Below, piece after piece: positions 54,691-60,126 of a stretch of 60,126 nt of DNA; position 1 is the stretch's first letter; every line of letters begins with the position of its first letter. Origin of the DNA: Verrucomicrobiaceae bacterium (GTDB lineage: Bacteria; Verrucomicrobiota; Verrucomicrobiia; Verrucomicrobiales; Verrucomicrobiaceae); the NCBI GenBank assembly GCA_016795485.1, contig JAEUHM010000056.1, positions 1-60,126 of the forward strand, written 5' to 3'. Below the pieces are notes generated by a model. It did no database searches, was not told the DNA's origin, and was given only the letters and a program-made list of their open reading frames with translations. The position numbers were made by a program, and so were the translations under genes.

Positions 54691-57072
54691 TTAAGGGTTT
54701 GCTGCCGAAGCCTGAGCACTGCGGATACGATCCGGATTGCGTGGAATGGCTGGGTTGGGTATGCCGGATGGGGGCGGAGTAGGATCCACGATGTCGTATT
54801 GGCCGAGCTTCTGAAGGTAGGCGATGAGAGCTACGATCTCCGTGTCAGGCTCGACTTTGACGCCACTGGCCTCAAGGTCCTTCATGATCGCACCCGCTTG
54901 CTCAAGCGCTTTGATCTTGATCGCTGTGGCATCCATGGGCGGGTAGGGCACGCCGAGTTGAGTCATCACGGCGATCTTTTTCGGAAGGGTCTTCTGGTCG
55001 AACTTCTTCGTCGCTAGGTGATCGTAGGTTGGCATGTTGGAGCCAGGTGACAGAGCCCGTGGGTCCATCAAGTGCTGGTATTGCCACAGATTGTTGCGGG
55101 TTCCGCCTTCACGAGCGAGGTCTGGGCCTGTGCGCTTGGAGCCCCATTGGAAAGGATGGTCGTAAATGCTCTCACCGAGCCTGGACCAGCCTTGGTCTTC
55201 TTTTGGACCATATCGCAGGACGTCCGGCACCATGGTGCGAATCATCTGAGAGTGGCAGTTGTAGCAGCCCTCACTGACGTAGATGTCGCGACCCGTTAAC
55301 TCCAGGGGCGTGTAAACCTTTTGGAGACGCTCCTCGACGTTCTTGGCGGTGTTGAAGGTGATGGTGGGGATCAACTGAACCATCCCACCGATGACCACAG
55401 CCACGACCACGAGGATGGAGAAGGGGATGTAGTTGTGAAGCAGGCTCTCGTACCATTGGCTCCAGGTGTGAGGATTTGCCTTGAACCGACTGATCGCCAT
55501 GAAGGTGAAGATGCAGCCGCAGATGAGGGCCACGGTGTTGGCACCAGCAGGAAGGAAGAGCCAACCACAGTAGAGGAAGAGCGCCCCGAGTGAGTAGGCC
55601 ACTGGGTCATTGATGAAAGTGGTCTTGATAGGCATCGTCTCCACCTCAGCCCGCTTCAGCAGCGTGACTTCCTTGGTTTCATCCGTAGCAACTCCAGACC
55701 GGATGGTCATAAAGAGGTTCCAGCACATCACGAGGAAGCCCACCAGATACATCGCACCACCCACGATACGGAGTGCCATCAGTGGACGGATAGCCGTTAG
55801 GGTATCGAGGAATGCGGGGTATTGCAGCGAGAGACCATCGGGAGTTGTGGCATTGAGCATCAAGCCTTGCATCACGCCGCTGATCCACATGGCCACCACG
55901 TAGAGAAGAATGCCCACAGTGCCGATCCAGAAGTGGAAGTTGGCTGCGGCGATGGAGTGGAGCTGAGTTTTCCACAGCCTAGGTGCCAGCCAGTAGAACA
56001 TACCCGCTGCCATGAAACCATTCCAGCCAAGCGCTCCGCTATGCACGTGCCCGATCGTCCAGTCAGAGTAGTGGGACAGCGAGTTCACTGCCCGAATGGA
56101 CAAAAGTGGACCCTCGAACGTGGACATTCCGTAAAAGGTGATGCCTGCGATGAAGAACTTCACCACGGGGTCAGTGCGGAGCTTGTCCCAGGCTCCACGA
56201 AGCGTGAGAAGACCATTCAACATTCCGCCCCAGGAAGGTGCCCAGAGCATGAGACTGAAGAACATGCCCAGGAGTTGCAGCCACTTAGGTAGTGAAGTGT
56301 TCAGCAGGTGGTGAGGACCAGCCCAGATGTAAAGGAACACCAGCGACCAGAAGTGCACGATGGACAGCCGATAGGAGTAAACTGGCCGATTCACCGCCTT
56401 GGGCAGGAAGTAATACATGATGCCGAGGATGGGCGTTGTCAGGAAGAACGCCACGGCGTTGTGCCCATACCACCACTGCACGAGAGCATCCTGCACACCG
56501 GCAAAGATCGGGTAGCTGTGCGTCAGCGAGGTCGGAATGGACAAGTGGTTGACGATGTAAAGCATCGCCACCGTGATGATCGTCGCAATATAGAACCAGA
56601 GAGCGACATACAAGCTCGGCTCATTCCTGCGGTGCAGAGTTAGGAAGAAGTTGATGGCAAACACCACCCAGATGACCGCTACGGCAATGTTAATGGGCCA
56701 GATCAGCTCGGCGTATTCCTTTCCGCGGGTCAATCCGAGTGGAAGCGTGATCGCGGCAGCAGCAATGATGGCCTGCCAGCCCCAGAAGTGCAGGGAAGAC
56801 AGGAAATCGGACGCTAGCCGCGCCTTACACAGGCGCTGCGTGGAGTAGTAGATGCCGGCGAACATCATATTGCCCACGAAGGCAAAGATGGCGGCATTCG
56901 TGTGCAGCGGCCTCAGACGGCCAAAGGCAAGCCATTCGGCGGCGTTGAGCTGGTGGAAGTTCAGTTGCGTTGCGATCAGCACGCCGACGAGCATCGCTAC
57001 GACGCCGAAGACGACTGACGCCAGCAGGAACTGCCGGACGACACGGTCATTATAGGTTATGGTTGTTTGCAT
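54691..57072 (-). CDS. ccoNO: cbb3 oxidase CcoN-CcoO fusion protein
   Basis: Start at ATG 57072 (MQTTITYNDRVVRQF), giving 793 residues. Residues about 1-480 are CcoN, with the heme and CuB histidines in RPLHTNAAIFAF, WWYGHNAVAFFL, WAGPHHLLN and IGHVHSGALGWNGF. After a linker, a further helix (GALFLYCGWLFLPAGAN) and a membrane-anchored CcoO part (about 530-793) carries the c-heme site EGCYNCHSQMIR. Separate ccoN and ccoO genes are usual; here one frame covers both with no stop. It overlaps ccoS by 23 bp. Confidence 0.94.
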   Translation of the reverse strand: MQTTITYNDRVVRQFLLASVVFGVVAMLVGVLIATQLNFHQLNAAEWLAFGRLRPLHTNAAIFAFVGNMMFAGIYYSTQRLCKARLASDFLSSLHFWGWQAIIAAAAITLPLGLTRGKEYAELIWPINIAVAVIWVVFAINFFLTLHRRNEPSLYVALWFYIATIITVAMLYIVNHLSIPTSLTHSYPIFAGVQDALVQWWYGHNAVAFFLTTPILGIMYYFLPKAVNRPVYSYRLSIVHFWSLVFLYIWAGPHHLLNTSLPKWLQLLGMFFSLMLWAPSWGGMLNGLLTLRGAWDKLRTDPVVKFFIAGITFYGMSTFEGPLLSIRAVNSLSHYSDWTIGHVHSGALGWNGFMAAGMFYWLAPRLWKTQLHSIAAANFHFWIGTVGILLYVVAMWISGVMQGLMLNATTPDGLSLQYPAFLDTLTAIRPLMALRIVGGAMYLVGFLVMCWNLFMTIRSGVATDETKEVTLLKRAEVETMPIKTTFINDPVAYSLGALFLYCGWLFLPAGANTVALICGCIFTFMAISRFKANPHTWSQWYESLLHNYIPFSILVVVAVVIGGMVQLIPTITFNTAKNVEERLQKVYTPLELTGRDIYVSEGCYNCHSQMIRTMVPDVLRYGPKEDQGWSRLGESIYDHPFQWGSKRTGPDLAREGGTRNNLWQYQHLMDPRALSPGSNMPTYDHLATKKFDQKTLPKKIAVMTQLGVPYPPMDATAIKIKALEQAGAIMKDLEASGVKVEPDTEIVALIAYLQKLGQYDIVDPTPPPSGIPNPAIPRNPDRIRSAQASAANP

Positions 57073-57226
57073 GGTGCGGTGGAGATTGGGGTTCGTCGTC
57101 CAGCGGCAGGAGCGCGGCTTGTTCGACAGTTGTCTGGTCGGGTTGTACCCGCTCGGCCACGAACAGCGCGGCAAAGAGAATAGCCAGCATCAGGCTGACA
57201 AAGACGGTGAGAGCGAAGACTTCCAT
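57050..57226 (-). CDS. ccoS: cbb3 oxidase assembly protein CcoS
   Basis: Start at ATG 57226 (MEVFALTVFVSLMLAILF); ATG 57241 would add five residues. The 58-residue protein has one N-terminal membrane helix and a short acidic tail with DDEPQSPPHHANNHNL. CcoS-type proteins are small single-helix factors needed for heme and Cu insertion. It is unusual in being the first gene of the operon and its end overlaps ccoNO by 23 bp. Confidence 0.85.
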   Translation of the reverse strand: MEVFALTVFVSLMLAILFAALFVAERVQPDQTTVEQAALLPLDDEPQSPPHHANNHNL

Positions 57227-57338
57227 GATGGGTCCAATCAACCACGTACGTACCCCCTTTGCTCCCCGGTGCTTGTTTGAGACTAGCTCTATCTTGTGGA
57301 TAGATCAGGCCGCCTGATTCATTTACCTCATTCCCGCT
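57227..57338. promoter_or_regulatory. divergent promoter region: cbb3 operon and DUF1549 gene
   Basis: The 112-bp interval separates two divergently transcribed units. It holds ATCAGG/CCTGAT at 57304-57318 (6-bp arms, 3-base spacer), which could be an operator. I looked for an FNR-type TTGAT-N4-ATCAA box, expected for many cbb3 operons, and found none; promoter hexamers are not clear. Confidence 0.35.
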
Positions 57339-59813
57339 ATGAAAACCCTCACGTTTGCCCAGTTTTTGCCAGTTTTTGCTGCTTTGGCGGCAGATTCGCC
57401 CATTCCGGCAACCATTGAGTTCAATCGCGATGTCAGGCCTATTTTGAGCGACAACTGCTTCTACTGCCACGGCCCAGACGCCAATCACCGTGAGGCAGAC
57501 CTCCGTCTCGATATCCGAGACGAGGCCGTAAAGGCCAAAGCAATCGTCCCAGGCAAGGCTGACGCCAGTGAACTCGTGGCCCGCATCATCACGGACGACG
57601 AGGACGATTTGATGCCTCCGCCAGATTCCCACAAAAAGCTCACGCCAAGGCAGATCGAGATCCTCAAGAAGTGGGTGGCTCAGGGTGCCTCCTACCAGCA
57701 GCACTGGGCGTACGAGAAGCCAGTCAAAACCGCCATCCCTGCGGGCCTCAATCCGGTCGATTTCCTGGTGAAAAGGCAACTCGATCAGTTGGGGCTGAAG
57801 CCTTCTCCTCTCGCAGATCCTCGCACGCTCATTCGTCGCGTTTACTTTGATCTCTTGGGCCTTCCTCCGAGCCCGGCTGAGGTGCGGGAGTTCGAGAAGG
57901 ATTCCTCGCCCGATGCTTTCTCGAAACTGGTGGATCGCGTGCTCAAGAACCCTCATTACGGAGAGCGCATGGCCATCTCTTGGCTCGATCAGGTGCGCTT
58001 TGCCGACACCATCGGCTACCACAGCGACAATCCGCACAACGTTTGGCCCTATCGCGACTACGTCATCAAGTCGTTCAACACCAACAAGCGCTTTGATCGG
58101 TTCACCATCGAGCAGATCGCTGGCGACCTCATGCCGGACGCGAATCAGGAAACCCGAGTCGGCTCGGCGTTCAATCGCTTGCTGCTAACGACAGAGGAAG
58201 GCGGCGCTCAAGCCAAGGACTATGAGCAAAGAATGCTCACAGATCGCGTAAGGGCCGTTGGCAATGCATGGATGGGCCAGACCACGGGTTGCAGTCAGTG
58301 CCATGACCACAAGTTTGATCCCATCACCATGCGAGACTTCTATTCCATGGGCGCGTTCTTTGCCGACATCAAAGAGCCAATCCTGGGCCGCAGAGAGGAC
58401 GGGATGCTCATCACGACGGCTGACGAGGAAAAGCAACTCGCTCAGTTGGACGCAGCACTTGCTGAAGCAAAGAAAGTCGTCGCCAAAGTCCAGCCAGAGT
58501 TGAACAAGGCGCGGGCCGCATGGGAGGCAGAGATCTTGTCGGGGAAAACCAAACCTACCGCAGCTGACAAAGACCTCCTCGCCGCGCTGAAGTCCAAGAA
58601 GCGCAATCCAAAGCAAAACCAGCTCATCGAAGCTGCCTTTAACAAAGCCAGTCAGCTTTACCGCGAGGAAAGGGATGCCTTGGCTAAGGCGGAAGCCGCC
58701 AGAAAGGCCTACTACGACCGTCTGCCCAAGTGCATCGTCTCCATAAGTGACACCAACAAGCGCACCGTGCGCATTCTGCCTCGTGGCAACTGGATGGATG
58801 AAAGTGGCGAAATCGTGAAGGCCGCACTTCCTGGTTATCTGCCCAAAGCCAAGATCGAAGGCCGTGACCTGACTCGCCTAGACCTCGCCCAGTGGCTTGT
58901 TTCCAAAGACAACCCGCTCACCGCTCGGAATGTCATGAACCGCCTTTGGAAGCAGTTCTTCGGCACCGGGCTCAGCAAGGTCTTGGACGATCTAGGTGCT
59001 CAGGGCGAACCTCCTGTGAATCCACTCCTGCTTGATTGGCTCTCCTGCGAGTTCATGGACAGCGGTTGGGACCTGCAGCACATGGTCAAACTCATCACCA
59101 CCAGTCACGCCTATCGGCAGGTCAGCACCTCTACCAAAGAACTCACTGCCGCTGACCCCTACAATCGCTACTGTGCCCGGCAGAGCCCGTTTCGCCTGGA
59201 AGCAGAGCTCGTGCGGGACAACGCACTCGCCATCTCCGGCCTTCTCGTGCCAAAGATCGGCGGGCCCAGCGTTAAGCCCTATCAACCAGAGAAATACTGG
59301 GAGAACCTCAACTTCCCCGTGCGTGAGTGGCAGAACGACACGGGTGATGGCTTGTATCGGCGCGGGCTTTACACCTGGTGGCAGCGCACCTTTGTCCATC
59401 CGTCCATGTTAGCATTCGATGCACCGAGTCGTGAGGAATGCACCGCTGAGCGCAACCGCTCCAACATCCCTCAACAGGCGCTCGTGCTATTGAACGACCC
59501 TACGTACGTAGAGGCCGCACGCGCCTTTGCCGCGCGCATCCTCACGGAGTGCACCGGAGACATCCAACACCGCATCCACTGGGCCATGCAGCAGGCGGTG
59601 CAACGCAGTGCCCGGCCTGAAGAAATGAAAACGCTGACCGCTCTTCTCTCCCGTCACCTAGCCGACTACCAGAAAGACGCCACAGCCGCAGAAGCCCTGC
59701 TCAAGACCGGCGCTTCACCCGCCCCCGCCACGCTCAACAAAGCTGAGCTCGCCGCATGGACCCACATTGCACGCGTTCTTCTCAACCTGCACGAGACCAT
59801 CACGCGCGCCTAG
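57339..59813 (+). CDS. DUF1549/DUF1553 c-type cytochrome protein
   Basis: The 824-residue protein starts with a likely signal peptide (MKTLTFAQFLPVFAALAA). A PSCyt1-type heme domain is at about 25-120 (FNRDVRPILSDNCFYCHGPDANHREADLRLD), then DUF1549 (about 135-345, with a second heme site GCSQCHDHKFDP), a coiled-coil insert (about 365-450), and DUF1553 (about 500-780, NPLTARNVMNRLWKQFFGTGL). It has two CxxCH sites, so two c-hemes. Family function is undefined but is linked to periplasmic oxidation. A DUF1501 partner would normally follow; instead a repeat array does. Confidence 0.93.
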   Translation: MKTLTFAQFLPVFAALAADSPIPATIEFNRDVRPILSDNCFYCHGPDANHREADLRLDIRDEAVKAKAIVPGKADASELVARIITDDEDDLMPPPDSHKKLTPRQIEILKKWVAQGASYQQHWAYEKPVKTAIPAGLNPVDFLVKRQLDQLGLKPSPLADPRTLIRRVYFDLLGLPPSPAEVREFEKDSSPDAFSKLVDRVLKNPHYGERMAISWLDQVRFADTIGYHSDNPHNVWPYRDYVIKSFNTNKRFDRFTIEQIAGDLMPDANQETRVGSAFNRLLLTTEEGGAQAKDYEQRMLTDRVRAVGNAWMGQTTGCSQCHDHKFDPITMRDFYSMGAFFADIKEPILGRREDGMLITTADEEKQLAQLDAALAEAKKVVAKVQPELNKARAAWEAEILSGKTKPTAADKDLLAALKSKKRNPKQNQLIEAAFNKASQLYREERDALAKAEAARKAYYDRLPKCIVSISDTNKRTVRILPRGNWMDESGEIVKAALPGYLPKAKIEGRDLTRLDLAQWLVSKDNPLTARNVMNRLWKQFFGTGLSKVLDDLGAQGEPPVNPLLLDWLSCEFMDSGWDLQHMVKLITTSHAYRQVSTSTKELTAADPYNRYCARQSPFRLEAELVRDNALAISGLLVPKIGGPSVKPYQPEKYWENLNFPVREWQNDTGDGLYRRGLYTWWQRTFVHPSMLAFDAPSREECTAERNRSNIPQQALVLLNDPTYVEAARAFAARILTECTGDIQHRIHWAMQQAVQRSARPEEMKTLTALLSRHLADYQKDATAAEALLKTGASPAPATLNKAELAAWTHIARVLLNLHETITRA

Positions 59814-59936
59814 CCACAGCCATTCAGTTCACCGCGACACCCACCCGCCCCTGTCAAACCCGGCCCGTCCTCCTCCGTGGCCAGTGAGACGGTGAGACGG
59901 ATGACGGAAGTGTGGTGCAGTCGTCTCGACTGCTTC

Positions 59937-60126
59937 CCCGCCACCGGCAACGACTGTCGGACGCCAAGCAACGACTGTCGGACGCCGAGCAATGGCTTTC
60001 GGACGTCGAGCAATGGCTTTCGGACGTCGAGCAATGGCTTTCGGACGCCGAGCAATGGCTTTCGGACGCCGAGCAATGGCTTTCGGACGCCGAGCAATGG
60101 CTTTCGGACGTCGAGCAATGGCTTTC
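59937..60126. repeat. 21-bp tandem array 3, running off the window
   Basis: Eight 21-bp units start at 59958 and follow at 21-base steps to 60125; six are identical or differ at one base (CGGACGYCGAG, then CAATGGCTTT). A partial unit lies at 59937-59957. The plus strand shows CGG at 1-3, AA at 13-14, G at 16, CT at 18-19. The array continues beyond 60126. The stretch 59814-59936 has no gene. Confidence 0.93.

Noticed and set aside
57227..57338. FNR/ANR box upstream of the cbb3 operon
   Set aside because: No TTGAT-N4-ATCAA match on either strand; only partial TTGATTGG near 57240.
57057..58037. 326-codon minus-strand frame
   Set aside because: It lies opposite the DUF1549 gene and ccoS/ccoNO start and has no domain; antisense shadow.

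Overview
The window looks like a chromosomal segment of a Verrucomicrobiota bacterium, probably close to Prosthecobacter/Verrucomicrobiaceae. The basis is family content: two long PVC-type c-heme proteins, DUF1501 and DUF1549/DUF1553 proteins, Tat-exported Gfo/Idh dehydrogenase, a secreted sulfatase, zinc-ribbon Ser/Thr kinases paired with ECF-like sigma factors, and large secreted beta-propeller/repeat proteins. No rRNA, tRNA, IS element, integrase or CRISPR array was recognised, so this reads as core chromosome, not a mobile island.

Layout. 1-5.3 kb: a lipase-like alpha/beta hydrolase coupled to an anchored protein, then a 0.7 kb gene-free stretch and a DUF1501 protein. 5.3-12.8 kb: LysM lipoprotein, Gfo/Idh oxidoreductase, sulfatase, a small membrane-associated unknown and an 1124-residue PVC-type cytochrome; these are mostly exported proteins suited to degrading (sulfated) polysaccharides. 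13.2-17.8 kb: sigma factor, overlapping kinase with a C-terminal propeller, and a small anchored protein. 17.9-24.9 kb: FmdB-like protein, a 1279-residue secreted repeat protein, a 21-bp repeat array, a two-domain winged-helix candidate, a CxxCH protein and a small membrane protein. 25.0-25.9 kb: three tandem copies of an exact 288-bp unit. 26-33.2 kb: a second sigma/kinase operon with a HEAT protein, a propeller and a lipoprotein. 33.2-38.8 kb: DUF1287, an SPFH protein ending in an HTH, a double zinc-ribbon membrane protein and a secreted propeller protein. 38.9-46.6 kb: an ECF sigma/HAD/DUF2892 operon, an SGNH-like protein coupled to a second PVC cytochrome, and a thioesterase/membrane protein/CoA-ligase operon. 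46.7-48.8 kb: pgk and tpiA. 49.4-57.2 kb: a complete cbb3 oxidase operon (order S, N-O fusion, Q, P, G, small H-like, TauE-like, I). 57.3-59.8 kb: a DUF1549/DUF1553 c-heme protein.

The respiratory theme is coherent: periplasmic c-heme proteins (four multi-domain ones) could feed electrons toward a high-affinity cbb3 oxidase. Pgk and TpiA give the glycolytic core.

The most unusual content is non-coding. Three separate intergenic arrays (22.4-22.8, 49.0-49.3 and 59.95-60.13 kb) keep an unbroken 21-bp period, two turns of B-DNA. By my hand alignment all three share the pattern CGG, nine free bases, AA, N, G, R, C, T, although their overall sequences differ. With the 288-bp hairpin repeat and a branched inverted-repeat element at 12.9 kb, this suggests an unrecognised repeat or architectural DNA system. 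All starts were chosen by eye, and family assignments come from motif recognition, not searches.
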